Positions 41,363 to 52,345 of a DNA stretch of 64,000 bases are shown here, piece by piece (the stretch's first letter is position 1; the number at the start of each line of letters is the position of its first letter). The stretch is from positions 620,001-684,000 of the forward strand of contig VTFK01000045.1 in the NCBI GenBank assembly GCA_009617715.1, in the 5' to 3' direction. The position numbers and the translations under genes were made by a program. Below the pieces are notes generated by a model. The model was not told the origin of the DNA, ran no database searches, and saw nothing but the letters and a program-made list of their open reading frames with translations. This DNA is from Plectrocnemia conspersa (Eukaryota; Arthropoda; Insecta; Trichoptera; Polycentropodidae).

Positions 41363-41855
41363 GGTTTTTCGGCGTAAACATAACTTTTAGCATGATTTTG
41401 GCGCCCAGTTGACGTCACCAAAACGTGAAATAATGCGACCTGGAAACTTTTCACGCAAAACATCCAACATTGCACCCGATATTTAAACTGGAACCATATG
41501 TTTTCATATATCTTCGATATTCAATGATCGGTTATTAAAATTGAAACAGTTTGTAAATCGGTAAGCCCAATGACGCCGCCTGACCATAATGCGCACCAGT
41601 CACTTTTTGGTCATGTAATGGTCTTTCGTGAATCACGCGAAGATTTTTCTCACCCCATATGCGGCAATTTTGATTATGAACATACTCAGAGAGGTAGAAT
41701 TATGCCTTATCAAAGAAGAATATTTTCTTTGAAAAATCAGCATTAACTAACTGCTTGTCTTATACCCAATCTGCGAGAATTATTTACTGGCCATGGTCTC
41801 TAGACTTCAGTTATTGTGTTATCTGAATTTTATATGGATATAGATGCAAAGGGAG
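41363..41855 (-). pseudogene. Mariner-like DDE transposase fossil
   Basis: On the minus strand the order is LHLYPYKIQITQ (about 41818-41853), then a degraded FFFDKAHFYLSEYVHNQNC with RIWGE after it (about 41655-41720), then VIHERPLHDQKVTGAHYGQ (about 41595-41650), then LDVLREKFPGRIISRFGDVN (about 41405-41465), and finally KSYVYAEKP (about 41363-41389). This matches a transposase family common in insects, annotated as DUF4817 or Tc3-like, whose catalytic blocks are SDEAHF, QQDGA and LTPLDFFLWGYVK. Here the first block is degraded to FFDKAHF, the second is deleted and the third is lost. Stops and frame changes show a long-dead copy. No terminal repeats were identified. Confidence 0.75.
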
Positions 41856-41919
41856 CCATAAGAAAAGCCCAAAAGTCTGAAACGCCGACGAATCGAAAAT
41901 TCTGGGTCATTCACTTCTT

Positions 41920-42210
41920 AAATGTGTTGTAGTAAACTAACAGTTGATTATTACTCTGTAATAACCACGAGACTGAGTCTGAATCGGTGGCATCTATTGT
42001 ATTAAATCAATTATTAATTATTATGTGTATAATAATTTATAATCAATAGATGTCACTGCAGATAGGGCCGGATATTATTAATAGGTTTTATTAATTTTTA
42101 TATAAATAAAAATTCAAGTGTCGCTGCCGGAACTCGAGCCCGCAACCTCAGAGTTATTAGTCTGAGATGTTACGGATTGCGCTATTCCGTACTAATGGGT
42201 ACTTCAAGCT
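41920..42210 (-). repeat. tRNA-derived SINE-like repeat, family S2, copy 1
   Basis: The minus strand starts near 42205 with TACGGAATAGCGCAATCCGT (A-box like), an anticodon-arm-like hairpin CTCAGACTAATAACTCTGAG, and GGTTGCGGGCTCGAGTTCC (a B-box close to consensus). The head looks like a tRNA lacking a proper acceptor stem. A body with GATTATAAATTATTATAC and CAGACTCAGTCTCGTGG follows and is shared with the copies at 52080 and 57829. It lies just beside the fossil mariner-like transposase. Confidence 0.65.
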
Positions 42211-42429
42211 ACTGCCACCAAACCAAATGGTCTATTCCACTAAGTGCTGCTCACAATTTACCATAATGAAATAAGCAATCAATAAGAAGAAAAAAATGAA
42301 ATCGCTATCAAGTTAGAAGAATACAGAAACTACATATAAATTATTTCAAAATCGGGACGATTGTTTTTACAACTTACAACGTGTCTCTCAGTTTGGAAGC
42401 TACCGTTATATGCCTCGATCGCTTCATTG

Positions 42430-42908
42430 TGAAAAAGCACATCCGACATTTTCCGGCCACCCTGTGGGGCGACCCCTAGTCCGGCTCGGGGCTCGGCGAC
42501 GTCGCCAATGTAGGGCGCAGCGGAGTTCATTCAGTCGCGGGCCCGCAGCGGCCGAGCCGCGAGCACCGCGTGCTCCCTTTACATAACACACACATACAAC
42601 ACGCACACACGTTCCATGCGACGCGTGTTTTACACACCCGACGTTCACGACCGATCCAATCGCCGCACAAGCCCGTCTCTATGTGCCGAACACGCTGGGC
42701 CAAAGGCTGCCAGATAGTGTTGGTCCGCCTACCGGAGGGCAAGCACCCCAAGAGCGAGCAGATACGTTTGAAAAGCGCCATATGACCGAGTGTGCCAGTG
42801 CTAGTTAGCTCGGTCGAAAGGTTGTGAGGGCCGCCGAGCGCGGGCCCGCGCCCAGCAGCCCTGTCGTCCCAGCCCAGCACGACGTCGGACCAGAGCAGCA
42901 AGCCGCTG
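42430..42908 (+). promoter_or_regulatory. Ca-beta: CpG-rich promoter and 5' UTR region of exon B
   Basis: From about 42430 to 43130 the base composition changes sharply to GC- and CpG-rich, with long C/G runs, against an AT-rich background. The patch surrounds exon B, and no TATA box was seen at a convincing place. It contains a CA-rich stretch (about 42585-42610). It is best read as the promoter and 5' UTR of the exon B transcript. Long open frames on both strands here are by-products of few stop codons in GC-rich DNA. The transcription start cannot be fixed from sequence. Confidence 0.55.
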
Positions 42909-43001
42909 ATGGTGCGGGGCGCCGCCGAACGCCCTGGAACATGTCGTAATATGATAGGATACAACTCGTACGGCCAAGGCTACAACAAGTTGTTCACGCA
43001 G
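42909..43001 (+). CDS. Ca-beta: Calcium channel beta subunit, alternative first coding exon B
   Basis: This is an open segment of 31 codons running from ATG at 42909 to CAG at 42999-43001, followed by the donor GTTAGA. It encodes a short N-terminus ending YNSYGQGYNKLFTQ. An in-frame TGA at 42825 and no earlier ATG after it mark the 5' side as untranslated. A second in-frame ATG at 42951 has the better context (A at -3) and could be the main start, giving MIGYNSYGQ. The donor is phase 0, so direct splicing to 60250 gives ...LFTQ|GSADS, matching the family pattern in which a residue such as Q precedes GSADS. The intron would be 17.2 kb. The exon lies in a GC- and CpG-rich island unlike the AT-rich surroundings, which suggests its own promoter. 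The splice junction is inferred, not shown by transcript data. Confidence 0.78.
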
Positions 43002-46000
43002 GTTAGACGACCCCCGTCGGTGGAAAACCACCCTCCCCATTTGCACGCACGCATAACCTCAAAGTGGAGGGTCTGTTTCTTTTGTACGTTGTTGACACGA
43101 AACCACCCCCGCCCCTAAACAACCTCGGATGATCCGTTTCTTTGTTGACTCCAACCTACCTTATTACAAAACATATGATGCAATGAAATCTCCTTTGTTG
43201 ACATTTTCCCCTCTCGAGCTTTGGTCGCTGTGGTTTGCTGACACGTCTAATTTCCTCGGTCGTGAAATGTATTTTTGAAACTCTTTCTGAACACCAAGTA
43301 GTATTAGATCTTCTGTAAATAGTCTCAATAATATTTTCTAACGTACCCCTAAAATTAAAAAATATGTACTTTTAATTCATGTATCAGATAGCCAATGATA
43401 ATGATTAGTACCTCCATCAGCAGCAAAATATTATAATTTTGCTAAAAAATCATAAAAAAACACATTGACATAATTTTTTATATAAATATTATTATTATTA
43501 ATATTAGATTATAATTTTTATATAAATATTTATGTTATAATGATAAAATAAAACGATAAATGCATAGCTTAAGGATCATAGCTTTAACACTTTTTCAGCA
43601 CACGGCGTGATACAAGTGTACTTGAATATACGATTTTGGCCTTAACTGGATAACCTGTACAGAAGACAAATTCAATACGGACATGGATTTCATCATTATC
43701 CAGATTTTATAATTCGCAGAATATTAAAATAAGATTGAACCAAAATTATGGAAAGAATTATAACAGACAGGTGGCGGTCATTTAAATGATCTTATTTTTA
43801 ACGTTTATGTCATACCGTGTTTTTTGATAGTACAGGATATATCATATAAATTGGACTTTATGTGGAGCACTCTTACTAAGACAATCTATATAACTAATAC
43901 AACAAAAATCCTGTCGAAAAATTAAAATGAAATTTGGCGAAAATCTATCACGTTTATCTTATTAGCGATGATGTCATAAAGACTGTTCGGCCACATTACG
44001 TTTCAGTGCATCGATTAACTCTTTAAGTACTGAATTAATTTTACTATTTTCTATATGCTTATATTTATTATATACTGCATCTTTATTTATGTACCGATAG
44101 GATTAAATCTTTAATTTTATTTTTTACTGTATATTTGCCTAACTTCGTGATTTTTTATGATTTTTTTTATTGATCATGGAATAGATCCGAATTTTGCACT
44201 TAAGAGCCGTACACAGTGATTCTGATTTATCCGCAACTAGCACATAAAGAGTTAAGTGTATTGTAAAGATTCAAAAACATACCATACCTAACTGAGAATA
44301 CATATCAATTATTGGTAAATTATATTATTAATTTACTAAGCAAACAGTGCAGAACTTATTTAAATACAAAGATTTAGATATACTAGAAAGAAAATCTGAT
44401 TCCTGCCGCAAATACCAATAATTAATCGAGTCAATGCCTAACCGTTGTAGGGCTATTATAGGGACAAAAGGTCACCCTACAAAATAATAATGGTATTATT
44501 TTTTTTTAATTTTTAGAATACACTCATATGTATCTCGCATATAGGTGAATTTGACTATCAATTTTATAAATTTAATTTTTAATTGAAAATAAATATTTTA
44601 AATATTTATTACAACATAGTATTCTTCACAATTATGTAGATTATCTTGATAAAAAATAAAAAGTAGAAAAGTTTTAACAATTTTATGTAAAATTTGCACT
44701 TTACATCGCATTTTGACAAAACTTCAAAAGTGTCTTATTTAGGTGGCCGCCACTGTATATGCAACATTAGCTCATTTATTAAAAAATTTTACAAATCAAA
44801 ATTATACATTTCATTAGGGGTTTTTTTACGAATTTCTTTGACGGGTTTTTTTAATTCTATATTTATTTTTATTAAAAATCAAAATTAAAACCTTTTGATT
44901 GCACTACACATTAAGTATTTTTACCACAAAGTTAATATAAATCAGTAATATATAAATTCAATGAATTTTTATTAATAGCATTTTTACAAAATAAAATCTT
45001 GTATTTTTTTTTTAATCGGTAAAATCATATTTTTTCAAATAGTTAAAAAATTTTAAAACTAAATAATATTATGGATTTTTATGGTAGAAAATGTTAAAAT
45101 TTTGTTATGCAACTTTTTATTTATAGTTGTTTTCATTATTTTATGATGGAGTAATGTACCGATATATTGCATAACTACGAATCACAAATAGTATTTTAAG
45201 CAAAACAATAATTGGGATATAAAAATCTATGGAAATTTAAATATTTTTTTACTTTTTCTAATAATTACTTAAACGAATAATTTAGTTTTAACTACATTTT
45301 ATATGACGTTTTTATTATAGCAAGCTATAATTAATCATTAAAATGTAATTTAAAATAATTTTAGAATAAATTATATTTTTGAAGCAAAAATTGTAAAATT
45401 AAATCAAATTCGAGTATATGAATAAATGAAATATTACAAGAAAAACTATTCACACAAATAAAAAATGTAATTAGCTATTATTTTATAAGAGAATCAAATA
45501 TTTTGTATCTAAATATTCATACTGTATAATTAAATGTATTTTGGTAAGGTTTGACTTGTTTCATCTTTAGTAAAGAGAATTTTTAAAAATGTTTTATATG
45601 CTTTATTGTTATAAAGTTTAATTTTGCCTAAAATTTATAGACAAAATATTTTTTAAAAAATTGAATTGTCAAATTTTTGTAAACAATATAATATACGATA
45701 TAATATTATCTATTAGTTAATATGCTGATAAATTTCAAAAAAAAAATATTGAGATTCAACTGTCTGTAATTTATTTTTATTTCAATATGTTTATTTATTA
45801 TATTATTTATTTTATTAAGTATTAATTATATTTATCATTTGAAATGGTTCAAAATTTAACTGAATCAATGCCATATGTAAAAAAACACGTAGATATAAGT
45901 ATATATGATATATTCTAAAATTTATCGACTCTATAATATTTTTCAATGGCAATAATCACACGTATCCACTATGTCAACAAGGTAATTAAATCAGATCAGA

Positions 46001-46137
46001 TTTCTCGAGAGACAGACCCTCCACTTGAAGCGTAGGTAGCGCATTTTCCGACGCCAGAACATACCATCTGGAATCTAAAGGCGTCGGCGAACAACCTTGT
46101 CTACCCTTTGTGCACGAAAGCTCGACCGCAACAATCG
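43002..46137. other. Intronic AT-rich DNA between exons B and C
   Basis: Very AT-rich, with no recognisable mobile element or exon. Composition rises in GC only after about 46010, just before candidate exon C. Confidence 0.5.
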
Positions 46138-46152
46138 ATGCAACACAAGGAG
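46138..46152 (+). CDS. Ca-beta: Tentative third alternative first exon C of Ca-beta (MQHKE)
   Basis: ATG at 46138 opens five codons (MQHKE) that end at a near-perfect donor, AAGGAG|GTAAGC, in phase 0. Direct joining to 60250 would give MQHKE|GSADS. Very short alternative N-termini are known in vertebrate beta subunits. The exon lies at the 3' end of a GC-richer patch (about 46010-46150) in an AT-rich intron, as exons A and B do. The frame is open back to a TAG at 46033, but contains no earlier ATG. The start context is poor (T at -3). Five codons cannot prove coding, so this could equally be a non-coding first exon or chance. Confidence 0.25.
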
Positions 46153-48277
46153 GTAAGCCAATTACGATTCAAACGTCAATTATGAACCGTGCTAAAAACT
46201 CGTACTACGCTTGCTTCTAAGCTTTTACCTATGTACCTACCTATACGCGCACGAAAGCGAAAGAAAAATCACCATCGAGATTCGAATCTGACGTTTCGTG
46301 ATGACGTCACGGAAAATGTACACACAAAAGTTTACACGTGAGTTTTAATATACAATACTATTTATTGAGAGATGTGCTTTATGTGTTCCCTAACCTCGTT
46401 TATAATATTAGTATTACTTTATGCTAATTAATTTCCTATAAGTAAAAAAATGCCTGTACCAATAAAGAATATAATTATAATTTGAACGTAAGCAATAAAA
46501 TTGATATCTCGCGAACCCTTAATAATATCGAAAAACTTTTCATTAGTAAACCCCTGTTTATTGTTAAGTAATATGTATTGTGACATACGTATATAAGATA
46601 AGATGATATTAAAGCATGCGTTACTTTCCATCTAATATATAATTTATAATTTTATGTTGATATAATGTATTGTATGTATTAATTATATTTTTTTTACGTC
46701 CGAGATTGACATAAAAATGTATCTAAATAGTAAAAGACATAAACAGATGTTAATATGCATTCAAATTGTATATCGTTACTGTTTATACTTTTGTATTAGT
46801 GTAAGTTATTTTGGTCATCTTCCGCAGAGAATCCGGAATCATTCTCCGAATTTGAAACGCTTACAGCTGTTTCTCGAATGATACGTTTTTTTCTATTCAA
46901 TATAAACAATCATGAAGATATTAAATTGTGCTCATACAAATCTAAACAAAAGTCATCACATAACAATCGTTTTCATATTTACTATAAAAACTATTATAAA
47001 TTTACAACAGGTGAAAGAAACAACGTTAATGTTCGTTCTCGCGTATTTCCCAAAGCACGGTGTTTATAATAATAAAAATATATAGTATATATTGTATACA
47101 TATTTTAGATGAAAAAAGATTTTTTTCATATTTATGACCGAATTGCGTGTCACTACATTAACATCGTGTGTGCACTACCAAACGAGCGTATCTTAAAATA
47201 TCGCGAGCGCGTATGTTACTTTTTCTACTACATGATCGATCGATATATATTTATAATTATGATATAATTATACTTGAAAATACACATAATAAAAACAATC
47301 ATTATGATCTATAATTTATCAAATTTAAAAATATACTTAGCTGTAATAAAATATTGTCTTTTCTCATTAATACTAATGTATAGAGATACATTTTGCTATT
47401 ATATATTAATTGCATTGTCACTAAATTAATTTTATTATAAATGGATGAGATTTGAGCCTACAATGTTTAAATTAAATTTAGCAATAAATGTCGGTTTATT
47501 AACGTTAAGATATTTTTATTTATTTTTTCTTGCATTATTTTCGTAATCGTCCGACGAAAAATATACTTATACACAGTGTGTTGCCTAAATTATAAGCTTT
47601 TGTTCGCTAATGTAAATTTGTAGGGCACCATTAAATTTCGGGCGATGAACAATAGAGCTTTCCTTGAGCGCTCGAAAAAATATATGAAAATTTGGACGAC
47701 GCTCTATAAAAAATTTTCCGCTTTTCTCTCACGGCTGTTTAAAAATTATACAGCACTTGCTCCACGTCGTGTTTTGTATGTAATGCTCGATTAAAATAAC
47801 ATTAATAGTTAGTTTTCTTATATTTCATACGCGAGAAAGAGAAAATATTTATTTTCATATTGATCTTTTATCTTTTTAAAATGACAGATCCTTTCAAAAT
47901 GAAGTATAAACATCTAAAAATGCTAAAAGGGTCGCGTCTAGTTAATATTTATTTTTTATATTTGGAAACGAGCCAAGTGAAAGAAGCTCTTTACCGGAAA
48001 ATGGCGGCCAAATGTCTACTATGGCTGTAAAAGTTAAACAATGAAAATGTAGATACACTTTTTTTTGCTCAATAAAATTTGCATATAAATGTTGGTTGTT
48101 GTAAATTTAAAGTAATTTTAAATAAAAATTGTAGTCAATTTATTAACTTATTATTATGTGAAGGATCGTGAACTAATAAATTAAATAATAAAATTATAAT
48201 TACAAGATTCTTGCTACGATATGAGATAATTTATTTTTTGTGAAAAATACAATGTATTATTACTTAATTTTTTCAAT
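46153..48277. other. Intronic AT-rich DNA, nothing recognised
   Basis: Only short, low-complexity open frames are present between candidate exon C and the Tigger-like element. Confidence 0.5.
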
Positions 48278-48279
48278 TA

Positions 48280-49498
48280 CAGTAAGTTCTCGACTTACGC
48301 GGTTAATTCGTTCCAGAAAAATTCGCGTAAGTCGAAAATCGCGTAAGTAGAGGAATACTCATCCGATATGTATTAAATATTAATACATTCCCCCAATCAT
48401 CCGAACGATACTTAAAAGAACTAAATGCAATCTTTTTTTGTATGTATACATTAGGTTAAAATGAAAATAAAAGCATTACAAAAATTTATTCTATGTGTAA
48501 AATGTCTACATACATTATAATCTTAACTTTTTTAACAAAATAAAATGAGAAACATAAAAATAATATTTATACATACATAGTCATTAAAATATCATGTCAT
48601 AATGTCTATACTATTCCATTTCAATATTTTTAGGTGTTGGATTTCTTTTATCTAATAAGAAACCATTTTATCCAGTGAAGATTGTACACTAGATCTTTTT
48701 TCTCATAATAGATATTTTTATAACAGGAAATAGCGTCCTGAACTGCTTTATTGGCTTTCTCAAACCGATAAATGTCGGGATCTTGTACTTTTAAACCAGC
48801 CATTCCTTGGTCTATCAAATTGAGGCATTCTTTCATTTTTTGTACTCAAATTATTTTGTTTCTTTGACTTCCTCCTCTGAATTACCGCTGTTGTTTCTAT
48901 ATTCTTCAAGTTCTATTAAATCTTCATTGTTTAATTCCACTCTATGACTTTCTAACAATTCAATGAAATCATTTTCATTTATATTTAAATTTAATTGGTT
49001 TGTCATTTCAACAAGATCATTAATTATGTTATCTTCCTGCATGGGGTCTTCAACAACTTCAAAAAATTGAGGAGTAAGCTTCTTCCAAACGTTTTTCATG
49101 GTAGACTTTACAATTTCATTCCAGGCAACACCAATATTTTTAACAGCTTCATAAATATAGTGTTCTTTCATAAACTGTGTGAGTGATATACTGTTTGCCC
49201 TTAAGCTACCTTTATGGCATTTCTAAAAATTGTCCTTAAGTAATATTTTTTAAAGCTTTGTATTAGACCTTGATCAATAGGTTGTATAATATTATAGAGG
49301 TCGTATTTGGAGGCAAAATGCTTTTTTTTGTATGTGATCACACGGTGGATGTCCCGGTGCATTATCAACCAGGAACAAAAATTTACGCGCAAATCTATAT
49401 CAACATCGATATTATAACAAATTTTAAATTTTCGAAATTTTTAACCGCGTAACTACGAATCCGCGTAAGTAGAAACCGCGTAACTCGAGAACCTACTG
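48280..49498 (-). mobile_element. Internally deleted Tigger/pogo-like DNA transposon with TIRs and TA duplication
   Basis: The left end reads CAGTAAGTTCTCGACTTACG and the right end, reversed, reads CAGTAGGTTCTCGAGTTACG. The termini are therefore inverted repeats with two mismatches over the first 20 bases. TA dinucleotides at 48278-48279 and 49499-49500 are the target duplication typical of the Tc1/mariner/pogo superfamily. Sub-terminal repeats of GCGTAAGT occur at both ends. Minus-strand coding remnants identify a Tigger-type DDE transposase. The total of 1219 bp is about half the length expected for a complete element; the N-terminal DNA-binding region is missing. Confidence 0.9.
48640..49392 (-). 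pseudogene. Tigger-like transposase C-terminal half, broken
   Basis: Read on the minus strand from 49392 downward, one frame gives RKFLFLVDNAPGHP (about 49345-49385), the second catalytic aspartate block of DDE_1 transposases. A second frame gives IIQPIDQGLIQSFKKYYLR (about 49215-49290), the block with the third acidic residue. A third segment (49171-48851) begins MKEHYIYEAVKNIGVAWNEI and continues with a VWKKL block, matching the conserved AW-----ST---VW-KL stretch of Tigger proteins. It is followed by an acidic tail. A last piece at 48836-48648 resembles the helical C-terminus. The frame changes between DNAPGHP and QPIDQG mean no full protein can be made. The first catalytic block and the helix-turn-helix domains are absent. 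Confidence 0.85.
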
Positions 49499-50039
49499 TA
49501 CTCTAATAATTTATCAGTTTTTAGAGAGCAACTATTTATTTTAATTTTGTAAAAAATCTTTCATGTTCGACACTTTTATTTTGAAAAAATTACTCAAAAA
49601 TAATTTTGATTCATATTTTCAGTATTGATTATGAAAAACAATAACGTAATAATTTAAAGTCAAAATTTTTAGCTGTTGCATATAATTTTACTATTTTAAA
49701 TCACTACAAATTAAGTATCAAAATATTTACATTATAAAAACTTTTTGACCCTCTACAGTAGTATTTAGCCAAAAATATAAAATAATTCGTCTTTTTAATA
49801 ATTTTAAAATAAGTATTTTTTCTAATACAATCTCAATTTTTATATAACATCTAAATATTTTTGATTTTCTAAAAAAACATAAAATATGATTTATCAACAG
49901 TTTTACTTTGAAAAATATACTAATTATGATAAATTATGGTGTTTTGAAGTGTGAATTTGCAGCCAAAATAGCTGTCTGAAAAGCTGCTAACAGTTTATTT
50001 AATTATGCATATAATATATGTGGAAATAAATGCTGCCGT

Positions 50040-50330
50040 TATCAGGTGGTAGAGTTAAAATAGCTGGTCTTGAAAGGCATAAAATCTGGAGCGTCGATTT
50101 GAATTATTGTCGGTTGTGATGATGCTCGACTATCCGCTGATGTGTCTCGTGCTGTTTCTTCGTCTCTTCTGGTGCGTCTTCCTCCGTCTTTCACATATTA
50201 TATATTCCTTGTCTAAGACAGCTCTGGCGAATCGCAGATGAGGATGTTGGCAGGCCAATTTCATTGCTTCTTAGATACACTCACGAAATATGTTTGGCGA
50301 TCGTTAACAAAAGTTATTTGTGCACAAAAG
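50040..50330. repeat. Dispersed repeat family L-like copy
   Basis: TATCCGCTGATGTGTCTCGT and CTCTGGCGAATCGCAGATGA parallel GATCCGCTGAGGTTCGCTGA and CTCTGCGAATCACAGATGCA near 15239 and 15367, in the same order. The similarity is partial, and no ends were identified. Confidence 0.45.
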
Positions 50331-51329
50331 ACAAGATAATTTATTTGCTGATTACGGCTGTATTTGTAGTTACTTTAATTAAGTAATTTTTTTGCCGATT
50401 TTATTTTTCAAAACTTTCAACAAAATCAATGATTTTTGCCTTGAAAAAATATATTCAAAAGTAATATTGTATAAAAATTGTATGACTGAATATGCTTCCA
50501 TATTTTAAAAATGCCTTAGCTGTAAATTAATATAATCGAATTTTCTGTATAAAAATCATAATTCTATTGAATATAATTCGTTTTCCCTGCAAATATGTAT
50601 TTTTTATTAGCATTTATTGACCAAGTGTAAAACGTAATTAATGCATTATTTCAAAGAATGTTCGTCTTTAAACAAACACAGTTAGCTGCAGTCGAAATTT
50701 TTTATATTGCTTTTTTCTGTTTAGTACTTATTGGCTAATGTAAAAATAAAAATGCAAAAATTACCGAAATCAAGGAAACCATTTTAAAATACGAAAATTG
50801 ATTTTCTCGTATTAGTATAGATTTAAAAGTATCCTAAGAAATAATCTAGATTATTTTTCTCCACAAAAATTCAATAATCGGATTTATACGTTGTTTTTAT
50901 TACTATTATTTTTATAGATTGTAAAGAAGTTATTTTTTATGTAACCTTTAAAAAAATTTTTGCTATACTGAAAACTTATATTTCTTGATCTGTGTCACAT
51001 GAAGTGAAAAGTTACCAATCTTCCTTTTCTTTTATTTAAATGATTATATTCAAATTTAAGATGAATTTTGTCGTAGTTATTGTTTCTGATATTAAAAACA
51101 TTGTAGTAATTCAAAGAACCCGACATACGATCTCTGCATGTTTTTTTGGTAAATGAATTGGTATTTATCTTATACAAACAATGTCTGGAGATGGGAAATT
51201 AAATATTATAATCCGTCTAACTTTTACGTCGGCTTTTGTTCGTGATTCATAATGCGGAAAGGACGAACGAACGGATACGGATACTGCAAATATGAAAATG
51301 TACACATATGTATATTTACCAAGTAAATA

Positions 51330-51620
51330 AGTACACAGCCATAGCAGACGCGGTTCTCGCACGAGTCTGCTATAAAAGGGGTCGTCAACCGGCGCCGGCG
51401 TGATTTTTTTCTCAATGTCAAAGATCAAAAAATTAGGTTTGGAATAATCCCGCAATGGCGCACCGAGCAGAGAGCAGCGATATTATTTATCGCGGCCAAT
51501 TTGCCCCTGTGGCAAAGGGGCGAAATGGTGCAGGATCCGGCGCCGTAATGGCCCCTCACGCACCCTTGAGCACGATCTTTTGGTTATTTAAATCTACGAA
51601 GGACTGAAGAGTGCGGTGTG
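51330..51620 (+). promoter_or_regulatory. GC-rich island with consensus TATA box in the intron
   Basis: TATAAAAGGGG at 51371-51381 is a consensus TATA box at the head of a GC-rich patch inside the Ca-beta intron. Downstream is a small hairpin (TTGCCCCT and AGGGGCGA, near 51499-51525). An ATG at 51415 opens a ten-codon frame (MSKIKKLGLE), whose possible donor is not phase-compatible with the exon at 60250. It could be an enhancer, a promoter of a non-coding RNA, or a non-coding first exon. Confidence 0.3.
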
Positions 51621-51849
51621 TGGCGCTTACTTTAGAGTGGGCGCATTTTCTGAGATAGTCCTGTAATAAAATTGTGGATGCAAATACAACTGTTCTGTAA
51701 TTTATATTGATGGCACTATCAAGATGCTATGTAAATTGCGACATAATGCTTATACATATATAATATCATGAACTGAAAAAAATATATATAAACTATAATT
51801 ATATACAAAAAAAATACAGTTGGAATTTTAAATACCAATAAAATAGTAG

Positions 51850-52050
51850 ACCAGTGGTATAGGTTAGTGACTAATATCCGAATGACCCATAGTGATTTTC
51901 ACCTTTTTTCGTCTTTGGAAGATCAGAATTAGTGTTTATTATATATATTTAATGCCGATCTATTATCACAGATTTGATTTTCTTAGATGTTCCTAATCTC
52001 GCGGATAAATATCGTAATGAACAAATAAAATAAAATCGAGCTAGGTCATA
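51850..52050 (+). repeat. tRNA-derived SINE-like repeat, family S1, copy 4
   Basis: The head CCAGTGGTATAGGTTAGTGA is degenerate. The body GATCAGAATTAGTGTTTATT and the tail AATAAAATCGAGCTAGGTC match copy 3. It is followed by an A-run and T-run at about 52058-52077, and then by a family S2 copy. Confidence 0.55.
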
Positions 52051-52079
52051 TTGTTCAAAAAAAAAAAATTTTTTTATTA

Positions 52080-52345
52080 ATTATAAGCTGTCTTAATAGT
52101 TTATAATTAATGTAATATTACTGAATAATTTGCGAAATCTTCAGCTATTCAAATTACGACCGATATAAATTGTACACATGGTTTATAACTAATAAAATAG
52201 ATGTAACTAATTTTCAGACTTTGCTTTCAGTCTGGTGTGTCACTACTTACATAGTAGTTATTAGTTGTATTTACCCTTCTGTAATACCTGGCAAGTTGTA
52301 GCGGAATATTTACAATAAATAAATAAATTAGGTCGTTGAAATTAT
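52080..52345 (+). repeat. SINE-like repeat, family S2, copy 2 (headless)
   Basis: This body shares GTTTATAACTAATAAAATAG, TTTCAGTCTGGTGTGTCACT, TGTATTTACCC and GTAGCGGAATATTTA, in the same order, with the copy at 57829. The tRNA-like head is missing or eroded. It ends with AATAAATAAATAAATTAGGT. Confidence 0.5.

Noticed and set aside
42122..42205. Possible tRNA gene on the minus strand
   Set aside because: A-box and B-box-like sequences and an anticodon-arm hairpin are present, but no convincing acceptor stem; a repeated body follows, so it is a SINE head.
42527..42964. 145-codon minus-strand open frame over the exon B island
   Set aside because: GC-rich DNA has few stop codons; several overlapping frames are open on both strands and none resembles a protein family. 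The plus-strand exon explains the region.
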